Source of the DNA: Streptosporangiaceae bacterium
GTDB taxonomy: Bacteria > Actinomycetota > Actinomycetes > Streptosporangiales > Streptosporangiaceae
Assembly (NCBI GenBank): GCA_025964695.1
Contig: JAOPYK010000309.1
Coordinates: 62,001-126,000, forward strand
DNA: 64,000 nt
Reading direction: 5' to 3'
Shown here: piece by piece, positions 1 through 8,306 of the stretch
Position numbering within the stretch: the stretch's first letter is position 1
How the letters are laid out: every line of letters starts with the position of its first letter
The notes under the pieces: generated by a model
Databases searched by the model: none
Told to the model about the DNA's origin: nothing
The model's input: the letters and a program-made list of their open reading frames with translations, nothing else
Position numbers and translations under genes: made by a program

Positions 1-14
1 CGACCGCTCAAATC

Positions 15-28
15 TATAACGCGTTCTA
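15..28. promoter_or_regulatory. KstR-like palindromic operator
   Basis: TATAACGCGTTCTA fits the published KstR consensus TnnAACnnGTTnnA at every fixed position. It lies about 108 nt upstream of the SDR start at 136. KstR is the TetR-family repressor of sterol catabolism in actinobacteria. That this site binds a KstR orthologue is inference; a second perfect match lies at 6831-6844. Confidence 0.5.
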
Positions 29-55
29 GTTGGACGGAAGCGCCGGGGCCCACAT

Positions 56-69
56 ACCGACTGGTCGGT
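56..69. promoter_or_regulatory. TetR-type palindromic operator ACCGAC-N2-GTCGGT
   Basis: ACCGAC TG GTCGGT is a perfect inverted repeat with 6-bp arms and a 2-bp spacer, about 66 nt upstream of the SDR start. This arrangement is common for TetR-family repressors of fatty-acid or steroid genes. The cognate regulator is not identifiable from the window. Confidence 0.5.
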
Positions 70-135
70 CACCTCGCTACAGTGGCGACCGAGCGGGATT
101 CGGCCACGTACGGGCGCGACACGAGGAGTGCGTAC

Positions 136-903
136 ATGCGGACTGGACTGCAGGGGAAGACGGCGCTGATCACCGGCGCCTCGCGAGGTATCGGAAAGGC
201 GATCGCCTTTGGACTGGCCGGCGAAGGGGCCAATATCGTGCTCTCCTCCCGTCGGCAGGAGGCCCTCGACGAGGTGGCGGCGGAGCTCCGGGCCGCCCAC
301 CCGGATGTCGGCGTGCTGGCCAAGGCCGCCCATGTCGGTGACGAGGATCAGGCCCGAGCGTGCGTCGACGCCACGATCGCCGAGTTCGGCGGCCTGGACG
401 TGCTGGTCAACAATGCCGGGACCAGCGTGCACTTCGGGCCGCTGGCCGAGATCGACGCCGCGGCCGCCGCGAAGACCGTCCAGGTCAACCAGTTCGCGGT
501 GGTGCAGTGGACGCAGCTCGCCTGGAAGGCGTGGATGGCGGAGCACGGCGGCTCGGTCATCAACATGGCCAGCGTCGGCGGTCTCGTGACCGAGCACGGT
601 ATCGGTTACTACAACGCCACCAAGGCCGCGGTCATCCATCTGAGCCGGCAGTTCGCTATGGAACTCGCCCCGGGCGTACGCGTCAACGCGATCGCCCCGG
701 GCCTGGTCAAGACCCAGCTCGCCAGGGCCCTCTGGGAGGGCAACGAAGAGGCGATCAGCAAGTACCTGCCGCTCGGCCGGCTCGGCGTGCCCGCGGACAT
801 CGCCAACGCGGCCGTCTTCCTCGCCGGTGACGCGTCATCCTGGATGACCGGGCAGACCCTGGTCATCGACGGCGGCGCCATGATCCGCCCGTCCATCGCC
901 TGA
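136..903 (+). CDS. SDR-family NAD(P)-dependent oxidoreductase
   Basis: 255-residue classical short-chain dehydrogenase/reductase, cytosolic, predicted to interconvert a hydroxyl and a keto group with NAD(P). The cofactor motif TGASRGIG is at residues 13-20, NNAG at 92-95, and the catalytic set Ser146, Tyr159 and Lys163 has classical spacing. An internal ATG was chosen because GAGGAG lies 7 nt upstream; an in-frame ATG at 82 would add 18 residues of low-complexity sequence before the Rossmann fold. It is followed 96 nt later by an LLM-class oxidoreductase, so the two are probably co-transcribed. The two palindromes at 15-28 and 56-69 suggest repressor control. Substrate unknown; the operator type hints at lipid or steroid catabolism (inference). 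Confidence 0.9.
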   Translation: MRTGLQGKTALITGASRGIGKAIAFGLAGEGANIVLSSRRQEALDEVAAELRAAHPDVGVLAKAAHVGDEDQARACVDATIAEFGGLDVLVNNAGTSVHFGPLAEIDAAAAAKTVQVNQFAVVQWTQLAWKAWMAEHGGSVINMASVGGLVTEHGIGYYNATKAAVIHLSRQFAMELAPGVRVNAIAPGLVKTQLARALWEGNEEAISKYLPLGRLGVPADIANAAVFLAGDASSWMTGQTLVIDGGAMIRPSIA

Positions 904-999
904 CCGAAGCCGCCGCCCTCCGTGACCGACTCGAGAGCCGGCCAATCGACAGCCGACATCGACAGGCGGCCGATCACGGAGGAAGAGAAGGAGACGAGC

Positions 1000-1956
1000 A
1001 TGACCTCTCGCTGGGGATTGACGATTCCGCTGACAGGGATGGCGTTGCCGGAGCAGCGCGAGATCATCTCTGAGCTGCCCGCACTGGGCTACACCGACGC
1101 CTGGTCCGCGGAGACCAATGGCGCCGACGCCTTCACGCCGCTGGCCCTCGCCTCGCAGTGGGCGCCGGAGCTACGGCTCGGCCCGGCGATCGTGCCGGTC
1201 TACACCCGTGGCCCCGCGTTGCTGGCCCAGCACGCCGCGACCATGGCGGAACTGGCCCCCGGCCGGTTCGTGCTCGGCATCGGGACGTCCTCGCCGGCGA
1301 TCGTCGAGCGCTGGAACGGCGTCCCGTTCGTGGAGCCGTACAAGAAGGTCAGGGACACCCTGCGCTTTCTGCGGCGCGCGCTCGCCGGGGAGAAGGTCAC
1401 CGACGAGGCGCTCGGCGTGAAGGGCTTCAAGCTGGACCTGGTGCCCCAGACCCCGCCGAAGATCGTGCTCGCGGCGCTCCGTCCCGGCATGCTGCGGCTG
1501 GCGGCGCGCGAGGCCGACGGCGCCATCACCAACTGGCTGGCCCCGCACGACGTGCGCAAGGTGCGCGCGGAGCTGGGGGACGAGAAGGAACTGATCGCGC
1601 GGATCTTCGTCTGCCCGACCGAGAACGTGGACGAGGCCAGGCAGCTGGGCCGCTGGCTGATCGCCGCCTACATGACCGTGCCGGTGTACGCGGCGTTCCA
1701 CGACTGGCTCGGCCGGGGGGACGCGCTCCAGCCGATGCACGAGGCCTGGGCGGCCGGTGATCGCAAAGGCGCCCTGGAGGTCATTCCGGAGGAGGTGGTC
1801 GACGACCTGATCGTGCATGGTTCCCCGGACGTCTGCCGGAGCCGGATCCGCGAGTACAGGGAGAACGGGCTGGACACCCCGGTCCTCGCGGTGCTGCCCG
1901 GTGGTGGCCTGGCGATACCCGACGCCGTACGCGCGCTGGCGCCGACCACGGGCTGA
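1000..1956 (+). CDS. LLM-class (luciferase-like) F420/FMN-dependent oxidoreductase
   Basis: 318-residue protein with the luciferase-like monooxygenase TIM-barrel pattern: an N-terminal strand (WGLTIP), the LGPAIVPVYTRGP region, the LGIGTSSPAIVERWNG segment, and a C-terminal helix with GSPDVCRSRIREY typical of F420-dependent actinobacterial members. The start is ATG at 1000 behind AAGGAG at 988-993. It follows the SDR gene on the same strand and probably shares its control. F420 rather than FMN is favoured by the actinomycete family but cannot be proven from sequence. Substrate unknown. Confidence 0.88.
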   Translation: MTSRWGLTIPLTGMALPEQREIISELPALGYTDAWSAETNGADAFTPLALASQWAPELRLGPAIVPVYTRGPALLAQHAATMAELAPGRFVLGIGTSSPAIVERWNGVPFVEPYKKVRDTLRFLRRALAGEKVTDEALGVKGFKLDLVPQTPPKIVLAALRPGMLRLAAREADGAITNWLAPHDVRKVRAELGDEKELIARIFVCPTENVDEARQLGRWLIAAYMTVPVYAAFHDWLGRGDALQPMHEAWAAGDRKGALEVIPEEVVDDLIVHGSPDVCRSRIREYRENGLDTPVLAVLPGGGLAIPDAVRALAPTTG

Positions 1957-2063
1957 TCGCCCCTGACTTTGCGTTAACCGGACGTTTCTGTTGCGGCTGC
2001 TTGGCTGTTCTAGCATCACCAAGCTTTCTCAACGTGGGCGATTTTTCGGGGGCGACGCAAGAC

Positions 2064-3164
2064 ATGGGTCTGCTGGACGGGTCGCTGCTGACCCTGTCGG
2101 TTCTGCTGGCGATCGCCGCTCCGGCCGCCTGTCTGCTGTGGTGGAACCGGATCAGCGGACCGAGGGCGGTGCGGTACGGCGGCCGGCTCGGCCTGATCGC
2201 GGTCTGCCAGGTGACCGCGCTGCTGCTGGCCGGGCTGCTGGTCAACCGCAGTTTCCAGCTGTACGCCTCCTGGGACGATCTGTTCGGCGGCAACGGGGCC
2301 GGGGGTGCCGTCCAGGCGACCGGTCCGGGCGGGAGCCCGACGTCGGGCGGCCGGCTGGCGTCGCACAGTGCGGGCGTCAAGCTCAATTTCGGCTACAGCC
2401 ACGCCAGCCAGACCTACAGCGCGACCTTCACCGGGCAGGCCTCGGGGGTGCGTGCGCTGGTCCGGGTCTGGCTGCCGCCGGAGTACGGCCACTCGGCGTA
2501 CGCCAACGCCAGGTTCCCTGTGATCGAGCTCTTCCCCGGATATCCCGGTACGCCGTCGACCTGGTTCAACGCGCTCCAAGCGGGGCAGAAGCTGCGCGAG
2601 GCCATGCGCCGCGGGCAGGCCAAGCCGTACATCCTGGTGGCGCCGACCATCACGGTCCAGCCGGGCCGGGACACCGAGTGCACCGACATCCCCAACGGCC
2701 CTCGGGTGGCCACCTGGCTGACCAAGGACATCCGGCAGGCGATGACGGAGAACTTCCGGGCCCTGCCGAGGGCGGAGTCCTGGGCGGCCATGGGCTATTC
2801 GACCGGCGGTTACTGCGCGGCCAAGCTGACCGAGCAGCAGCCGGGGATGTTCCGCGCCGGAGTCAGCCTGGCCGGCTATTTCGCGCCCACCTCGCCCGAC
2901 ATCACCAGGGATCCCGCGCTGGCCAAGGCCAACAACGCCAATGAGTTGCTCAGCACCAGACCCGCGGTCTCGCTGCTGCTGGCCGGGACCGACCAGGACG
3001 CCAACACCGCCGCCCTGATCACCGTGATGACCAAGGCGATGCGGCCGCCGACGCAGATCTTCAAGTACATCGTGCCCAAGGGCGGCCACAACGTCCACGT
3101 CTGGCAACAGATGCTGCCCAAGGCCTACGAGTGGATCAGCAAGCAGCTCGTCGGCCCGACCTGA
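2064..3164 (+). CDS. Membrane-anchored alpha/beta-hydrolase esterase (paralogue of 24675-25802)
   Basis: 366-residue putative esterase of the esterase-D/mycolyltransferase-like fold. Two N-terminal hydrophobic segments (about residues 8-25 and 42-60) anchor it, with the catalytic domain predicted outside the membrane. The nucleophile motif GYSTGG places Ser at 246; an Asp in AGTDQD and a His in GGHNVH complete a plausible triad. Two cysteines (TECTD and GGYCAAK) are shared with the paralogue at 24675-25802. Start taken at the ATG after GGGGGCGACG; a TTG 63 nt upstream is in frame but adds no domain. The gene converges on the amidase with 3 nt between stop codons. Confidence 0.8.
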   Translation: MGLLDGSLLTLSVLLAIAAPAACLLWWNRISGPRAVRYGGRLGLIAVCQVTALLLAGLLVNRSFQLYASWDDLFGGNGAGGAVQATGPGGSPTSGGRLASHSAGVKLNFGYSHASQTYSATFTGQASGVRALVRVWLPPEYGHSAYANARFPVIELFPGYPGTPSTWFNALQAGQKLREAMRRGQAKPYILVAPTITVQPGRDTECTDIPNGPRVATWLTKDIRQAMTENFRALPRAESWAAMGYSTGGYCAAKLTEQQPGMFRAGVSLAGYFAPTSPDITRDPALAKANNANELLSTRPAVSLLLAGTDQDANTAALITVMTKAMRPPTQIFKYIVPKGGHNVHVWQQMLPKAYEWISKQLVGPT

Positions 3165-3167
3165 GGC

Positions 3168-4520
3168 TCAGGCCCGAGGGGCGTGCCGTGGCCAGGGGCG
3201 CTCCCGTTCGAGCTGGGCGGCCAGCCCGAGCAGCAACGACTCATTGCCGGGGGTGGCCACGAGCTGGACGGCCATCGGCAGCCCCTGTGGGCTCACCCCG
3301 GCGGGAACGGACGCCGCGGGGTAGCCCGCCAGGTTCCACGCCGCGGTCATGGGGGCGTACCTCAGCGAGGTCACCACGCTGTGCAGCCAGGAGCCTTCGC
3401 CCCATCTGCGGGCGGGCGGGGCCGGCTGGGCCAGGGTCGGCATGACCAGGACGTCGTGGCGCTCGAAGAAGGGCGCGAGAGCCCGGCAGAGCCGTTCCCG
3501 GTCGTCGTCCCGCAGCGGCCGCACCCGCGCGAACCGCCGTCCCGCAGCGGCATGCCGGCGGGTACGGGTCTCCAGCCGCGGATCGGAGAGGTACGGTTCC
3601 GCGTCGGCGGCCGGGCAGGCCAGCCAGCGCGCGGTCACGGCGGTCGCCGCCCACACGGGATAGGGCGGGTCGTCGTGGGCGACGGTGTGCCCCAGCCCGG
3701 CCAGGGCCTTGCCGGTGGCACGGACCGCCCCGGCGAAGTCGCGGTTGATGACCACGCCCGCGGCCGGTGCCTTGGCCGAGATGGCCACCCGCAGCCGCTC
3801 AGGCGCGGTGACGGCGGCGAGTGAGTCGTCCCCTGCCATCACCGCGAGCATCAGGGCGGCGTCGGCGACCGTGGTGGTGAGCGGGCCGTTCTCCGACATG
3901 CCCGCCCAATCGTCGCCGCCCAGCTCGGCCGGTACGACTCCGGTGCCGGGCTTGATGCCGAACAGCCCGCAGTTGGCGGCCGGGATGCGGATGGACCCGG
4001 CGCCGTCGTTGCCGTGCCCGATCGGGACCATGCCGGAGGCCACGGCCGCCGCGGATCCGCCGGAGGAGCCGCCCGCCGTACGCGCCCGGTTCCAGGGGTT
4101 GCGCGTGATGCCGTACACGCTGTCGCTGAAGGGATAGATGGCCAGCTCGGGCAGGTTGGTGAGGCCCACGACCACGGCTCCGGCCGCCCTCAGCCTGGCC
4201 ACCACCGAGTGGTCCTTCTCCTGGGGCCCGTCCGGGGTGGCCGCCGATCCGATGCGCATCGGCTCCCCGGCTACCGGAACGTTGTCCTTGATCGCGACCG
4301 GTACCCCGGCCAGCGGCAGGTCCGCCCGGTCGGCGCGGGCGTCGATGTCGCCCGCCTCGCGGAGGGCCGCCTCACCACGTACCCGCACGAAGGCGCTCAG
4401 CTCACCGTCCACTGCCGCGATCCGGCCCAGATGGCCCCGGACGACCTCCTGCGCAGTGACCTCGCCCGCCCGAACCGCCGCCGCGATCTCCGTCGCGCTC
4501 CTGCCCACCCACTCGCTCAT
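3168..4520 (-). CDS. Amidase (amidase signature family)
   Basis: 450-residue amidase-signature hydrolase, cytosolic, hydrolysing a C-N amide bond. The Ser-cisSer-Lys catalytic machinery is visible: Lys in VAIKDNVP near residue 75 and the glycine/serine-rich GGSSGGSAAA stretch near residue 150. It lacks a signal peptide and has no GatB or GatC partner nearby, so a GatA role is unlikely. The ATG at 4520 was taken because the protein begins with the usual MSEW...ATEIAAAVRAGEVTA helix; 25 extra residues are possible from an upstream start. A strong hairpin at 4560-4594 isolates it from the upstream operon on the same strand. Confidence 0.88.
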   Translation of the reverse strand: MSEWVGRSATEIAAAVRAGEVTAQEVVRGHLGRIAAVDGELSAFVRVRGEAALREAGDIDARADRADLPLAGVPVAIKDNVPVAGEPMRIGSAATPDGPQEKDHSVVARLRAAGAVVVGLTNLPELAIYPFSDSVYGITRNPWNRARTAGGSSGGSAAAVASGMVPIGHGNDGAGSIRIPAANCGLFGIKPGTGVVPAELGGDDWAGMSENGPLTTTVADAALMLAVMAGDDSLAAVTAPERLRVAISAKAPAAGVVINRDFAGAVRATGKALAGLGHTVAHDDPPYPVWAATAVTARWLACPAADAEPYLSDPRLETRTRRHAAAGRRFARVRPLRDDDRERLCRALAPFFERHDVLVMPTLAQPAPPARRWGEGSWLHSVVTSLRYAPMTAAWNLAGYPAASVPAGVSPQGLPMAVQLVATPGNESLLLGLAAQLERERPWPRHAPRA

Positions 4521-4559
4521 GACCGGAGTCTGCCGCTCCTGAGCCGTTCCGTCGAGGCC

Positions 4560-4594
4560 TGTCCCTGCACGTTCGTCCCGAACGTGCAGGGACA
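4560..4594 (-). terminator. Intrinsic hairpin terminator
   Basis: A perfect 15-bp stem (4560-4574 with 4580-4594) closes a 5-nt loop. It lies 70 nt beyond the stop of the 4664-5749 gene and just upstream of the amidase, so it probably ends the phosphotransferase operon. There is no U-tract, as is usual in actinomycetes. Confidence 0.75.
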
Positions 4595-4630
4595 AGCGTG
4601 CAGGGGCAAGCGAGGAATGAGCCAGTCAGC

Positions 4631-4651
4631 CGTGAGCCGTGAGCCGTGAGC
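4631..4651. repeat. Three tandem copies of CGTGAGC
   Basis: Three perfect 7-bp copies lie between the stop codon at 4664 and the terminator hairpin. It is noncoding, and slippage is the likely origin. Confidence 0.7.
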
Positions 4652-4663
4652 CGACGGCCCGGG

Positions 4664-5749
4664 TCACTCGGAAAAGGACGGGTGCGGGCCGAGCGCCCAG
4701 TATTCGAAGAGGCCGTAACCGACCCGGCCCTCGTACTCGAACCGGCCCACAGCGTCGACCAGGCCCCACATCCGGGCGGCGTCCTCGTCCCGGGTCGTGT
4801 CGTAGGTGACGCCCTGCACCTTGAGCTCCGGGCCCTGGTACATCCCGTGCTTCCAGTCGGGCTCCAGCCCATATCCGGTGCCGACCATGAGGTGCACCGG
4901 CAGGATTGGCGTCGCCCGCACCTCGAAGGGCTTCCCGCCCGGCGGGCTGAAGGAGATCGTCGCGGTGACGACGTCGCGGGTGCCCTCCGCGTAGACGGGC
5001 TGGTACTCCGGGCGGCCGAGATATTCCGGCTCGCGCGCCGGGTCGGGCCACACCCGGACCGCCTCTTCCAGGACCCGGCGGCCTTTCTCGTCCTCTTGGA
5101 CGATGCACAGGATCGAGTGATCCTCGAACTGGATCGGGGTGTAGAGCCAGTAGAACGTGCCGGCGTTCTTGATCTGGATGCCGGGCGGCTCGGACTCGCC
5201 GACCGGGCGGATGCCCCAGGACCGGTCCCGGGTGCCCCACCAGTGGTCGGGGGTGACCTCGATCGTCTCGCCGTCCACGGTGATGGAGCCGCTCCAGCAG
5301 CCCGTCTGCGCCATCCGCTTGGAGTCGAAGACCACCCGCTCCTGCCAGCGGAGGTAGTGCTGGGGTTCGACCTGGGCGGGGATCGAGCCCTCCCAGCTCA
5401 GGTCGAAGGACAGGCCGTGCTCGTTGTCCTCCAGCACCACCCGGAGCTTCTTGAGCCCCTCGATCACCTCGACACGGAAGGGCCCGACCTCGGTGTTCAT
5501 GCGGTCCAGACCCAGCTCTCGGGAGGCCCGCACGGCCTTGTGCACCGGGCCCCTGCGGACCACGGCGAACGCGTCGGTGACCCCCAGGTTGGGATACTGC
5601 CCCACCCCGATGATCAGCATCAGCTCGTCCGAGCAGGGGTGGCAGTTGAAGTAGTACCGGTCGTAGAAGTTCCGGTCGGAGGTGCCGACGTGCCGCATGA
5701 CCTCCGGCACCTGATGGATCGGGTAGTCGTCCAGCGGGGACAGGGTCAT
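4664..5749 (-). CDS. Uncharacterised protein paired with an APH-type phosphotransferase
   Basis: 361-residue soluble protein without signal peptide or membrane segment. It is rich in aromatic beta-strand patterns (FYDRYYFNCHP, HWWGTRDRSWGIRP, GTFYWLYTP), suggesting a two-domain lipocalin- or CrtC-like beta-barrel. The HWWGTRDRSWG segment looks like a conserved signature. It overlaps the upstream phosphotransferase by 4 nt (ATGA), so translation is coupled and the two products probably act together. Similar proteins next to APH-family kinases occur in actinobacteria that degrade lipids or steroids (from memory, without a search). The function is not known and none is assigned. Confidence 0.8.
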   Translation of the reverse strand: MTLSPLDDYPIHQVPEVMRHVGTSDRNFYDRYYFNCHPCSDELMLIIGVGQYPNLGVTDAFAVVRRGPVHKAVRASRELGLDRMNTEVGPFRVEVIEGLKKLRVVLEDNEHGLSFDLSWEGSIPAQVEPQHYLRWQERVVFDSKRMAQTGCWSGSITVDGETIEVTPDHWWGTRDRSWGIRPVGESEPPGIQIKNAGTFYWLYTPIQFEDHSILCIVQEDEKGRRVLEEAVRVWPDPAREPEYLGRPEYQPVYAEGTRDVVTATISFSPPGGKPFEVRATPILPVHLMVGTGYGLEPDWKHGMYQGPELKVQGVTYDTTRDEDAARMWGLVDAVGRFEYEGRVGYGLFEYWALGPHPSFSE

Positions 5750-6795
5750 CGCAGGCCCTCCATGATCTTGGCCAGGAGCTGTGAGCAGTTGTTGTTGTGG
5801 GGGAAGTCGTTGTCCGGTTCGATCATCCCGAAATCGATCATCGCTTGACCGATCCTGGACATGATCACGGTGAATTTGAAGCCGGACAGCACCTCGTAGT
5901 AGGCCATGTCCCGCATCGGCCGGCCGAGCAGTTCCGCGTACCTGGTCACGGTCTCCTCGGCCGATGGGAAACCGGCGAGCCGGGGCACGTAGAGGCCCTC
6001 AGAGTGGTGCCGGTCCAGGAACAGGAACCAGGCCAGGTCCTCCTCGGGCTGTCCGAGCACGGCGATCTCCCAGTCGAGCACCGCCCGGGGTACACCCTCG
6101 TGGAAGATGATGTTGCCGATCCGGGAGTCGCCCCACAACACCACCGGCTCGGGCTCGGCCGGCTGGTTGGCCTTCAACCAGGCCAGTGCCTCCAGCGCGA
6201 TCTCCATGGGCCCGGCGTAGGCCCAGTGCAGGTAGTGCTCGTAGTAGCCGAGCCGCTGGCCCAGCCCGGTCGGCCCCCACGCCGGCTGGTCGAGGAACTC
6301 CAGCCCGAGCGCCTTGGGGTCCAGCCGGTGCAGCCGGGCCAGGATCTCCAGCGAGTTCCACCACATGGCGGCCCGCTCCTCCGCGGAGATCTCGGTGACC
6401 CAGCCGCCCTGGTGGTAGGGCGGCATGTCCGTCGGCACCTTGCCGTCGATCCGGCCCATCACGAAGAACGGGGCGCCCAGTGCCTTGTGCGAGGGCTCGT
6501 ACCAGCGGATCGGCGGCACCGGGATGTCCGTCCGCTCGGCGAGTATCCGCATCAGCCGGTACTGCTCCTCGAACCGCGACTCCGGGAAGATCTGGTAGTG
6601 GTACGGGGCGACCCGGGCCACCAGGCCCTCGCTGCCGCCGTCGTGCTCGGCGTCGAAGAGCAGGGTCTCGTTGGAGAATCCGTTCGTCTCGGGGGTCTGC
6701 AGGTGAGTGATCCGCACTCCGGGCAGGTACTGGTCGAGCCATGCGGTGAGAACCGTGCGAGTGACCTTGGGATCGCGCTGGTCGGGTACGGGCAT
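5746..6795 (-). CDS. APH-family phosphotransferase
   Basis: 349-residue aminoglycoside-phosphotransferase/choline-kinase-fold protein. Visible marks are NGFSNETLLF (nucleotide loop region), the Brenner-type catalytic segment VLWGDSRIGNIIF (WGD in place of HGD), and the metal-binding Asp in VLDWEIAVLG. It is unlikely to be a resistance enzyme: its family is widespread in actinobacterial lipid and steroid gene sets. The ATG at 6795 has a strong AAGGAGG about 6 nt upstream; an in-frame start further upstream would run through the operator at 6831-6844. It is translationally coupled to the downstream gene. Confidence 0.85.
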   Translation of the reverse strand: MPVPDQRDPKVTRTVLTAWLDQYLPGVRITHLQTPETNGFSNETLLFDAEHDGGSEGLVARVAPYHYQIFPESRFEEQYRLMRILAERTDIPVPPIRWYEPSHKALGAPFFVMGRIDGKVPTDMPPYHQGGWVTEISAEERAAMWWNSLEILARLHRLDPKALGLEFLDQPAWGPTGLGQRLGYYEHYLHWAYAGPMEIALEALAWLKANQPAEPEPVVLWGDSRIGNIIFHEGVPRAVLDWEIAVLGQPEEDLAWFLFLDRHHSEGLYVPRLAGFPSAEETVTRYAELLGRPMRDMAYYEVLSGFKFTVIMSRIGQAMIDFGMIEPDNDFPHNNNCSQLLAKIMEGLR

Positions 6796-6830
6796 GCGCC
6801 GCCTCCTTGCGCCTTTGTGCACTCTGAAAT

Positions 6831-6844
6831 TGAAACGTGTTCTA
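6831..6844. promoter_or_regulatory. KstR-like palindromic operator
   Basis: TGAAACGTGTTCTA matches TnnAACnnGTTnnA at every fixed position. It lies 36 nt upstream of the phosphotransferase start, where it would overlap the promoter. It sits between that gene and the divergent metallohydrolase at 6968, so it could serve either direction. Confidence 0.55.
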
Positions 6845-6967
6845 TCAACGGGGGTCGGTGCCGTCAATGGGTCTGCCAATCAAGCGCTCGTTAGGCACCG
6901 GGGCCTCTGGTCCCGGGCACAGGGGCTGCGCGAAGGGGTGGCCGGAGGCGCATGCGAACATCGAAGG

Positions 6968-7609
6968 ATGCGGCTCACCAAACTTGGACACGCCTGCGTA
7001 CGGCTCCACAAGGACGACCGGGCCCTGGTCATCGACCCTGGTGCGCTCACTCCCGAAGGGGACGCGTTCGAGGGTGCCGACGCCGTGCTGATCACTCATG
7101 AGCACTTCGACCACTTCGAGGCCGACCGGCTCCGCCAAGCCATCCGGGACGACCCGGGCCTGGAGGTGCTGACCTGCCGGGCCGTCGCCGCGAACCTCGC
7201 CGACCTGGGCGACCGGGTCCGTACGGTCGGCGACGGGGACTCGGTGACGGTCGCCGGCTTCGAGATCGCGGTCCTCGGGCAGAAGCACGAGATCGTCCAT
7301 CCCGACCTACCACCGGTCGACAACGTCGGGTTCCTCATCGACGGCGAGATCTTCCACCCCGGTGACGCCTTCACCGTTCCGCCGGTCCCGGTGCCGACGC
7401 TGCTGACGCCGACCAACGCGCCCTGGATGAAGGTCACCGAGATGTACGCTTACCTGCGCGAGATCGATCCGGCCCGGGCGTACTCCATCCACGACGGACT
7501 GCTCAACGACATCGGCCTGATGCTCGTCGACTCGGCACTCGGTGGCGAGGCCGAGCGGACCGGCAAGGACTACCGGCGCCTGCGGCCGGGAGAGTTCATC
7601 GAAGTGTAG
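6968..7609 (+). CDS. MBL-fold metallohydrolase
   Basis: 213-residue compact metallo-beta-lactamase-fold hydrolase of the UPF0173/UlaG-like type. The metal motif HEHFDH is at residues 44-49, a further ligand Asp/His follows in HPGDAF, and the C-terminal His lies in YSIHDGLLND. Cytosolic, no signal peptide. The start ATG has GAAGG directly before it with almost no spacer, so the mRNA may be leaderless or the site weak; the protein begins right at the first strand (MRLTKLGHAC), which supports the start. It precedes a HAD hydrolase by 26 nt, probably in one operon. Substrate unknown. Confidence 0.87.
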   Translation: MRLTKLGHACVRLHKDDRALVIDPGALTPEGDAFEGADAVLITHEHFDHFEADRLRQAIRDDPGLEVLTCRAVAANLADLGDRVRTVGDGDSVTVAGFEIAVLGQKHEIVHPDLPPVDNVGFLIDGEIFHPGDAFTVPPVPVPTLLTPTNAPWMKVTEMYAYLREIDPARAYSIHDGLLNDIGLMLVDSALGGEAERTGKDYRRLRPGEFIEV

Positions 7610-7635
7610 GGCGCAGCGACGGAGAGGGCCGGGCA

Positions 7636-8289
7636 GTGCGGATCGAGGCGGTCTTCTTCGACATCGGCGAGACGCTCATCAACGAGGGCGAGATCTACGG
7701 CCGATGGGCGGACTGGCTGGGGGTGCCCCGGCACACGTTCCTCACCAAGCTGGGTGCCGTTCTCGCCACCGGCGGTACGCACCCCGACCTCTTCGAGTAC
7801 TTCCGGCCGGGCTTCGACCTGGCGGCCGAGGAGAAACGCCGCCGCGAGGCCGGGGTGCCCAACGGCTTCGCCGCCGGTGACCTCTACCCGGACGCCCGCG
7901 CCTGCCTCGGCGACCTGCGTGCCCAGGGCCTGTTCGTCGGCGTGGCGGGCAACCAGCCGGCGGAGGCCGCCGAGCAGTTCGCCGCGCTCGGCCTGGAGAC
8001 GGATGTCCTGGGCATCTCCGACGTCTGGGACCTGCACAAGCCGTCCCCGGAGTTCTTCGCCCGCTGTGCGAAGGAGGCCGGTCTCGCGCCGGAGCGGATC
8101 TTGTACGTGGGAGACCGGATCGACAACGACGTCCGTCCGGCACTGGCGTCCGGCATGCAGGTCGCCTTTCTCCGACGGGGGCCGTGGGGTCATATCCAGC
8201 GGGACGACGAGGCGCTGGCCCGCTGCCGATTCCGCCTCGACGACCTCGCCCGGCTGCCCGCTCTCGTGGCCGCCCACAACACCCCCTGA
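7636..8289 (+). CDS. HAD-superfamily hydrolase (DxG variant)
   Basis: 217-residue HAD-IA hydrolase. Motif I is FFDIGETL with the nucleophile Asp9, but the second acidic residue of canonical DxDxT is Gly11. Motif III lies at the LHKPSPEFF lysine, and motif IV in YVGDRIDND. Loss of the general acid/base Asp is known in some HAD subgroups and may mean weak phosphatase activity or another chemistry. GTG start with GGAGAGG about 9 nt upstream. It is co-directional with the MBL gene and convergent with the next gene. Confidence 0.85.
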   Translation: MRIEAVFFDIGETLINEGEIYGRWADWLGVPRHTFLTKLGAVLATGGTHPDLFEYFRPGFDLAAEEKRRREAGVPNGFAAGDLYPDARACLGDLRAQGLFVGVAGNQPAEAAEQFAALGLETDVLGISDVWDLHKPSPEFFARCAKEAGLAPERILYVGDRIDNDVRPALASGMQVAFLRRGPWGHIQRDDEALARCRFRLDDLARLPALVAAHNTP

Positions 8290-8306
8290 CCCCTCTTTCC
8301 CGCTTC

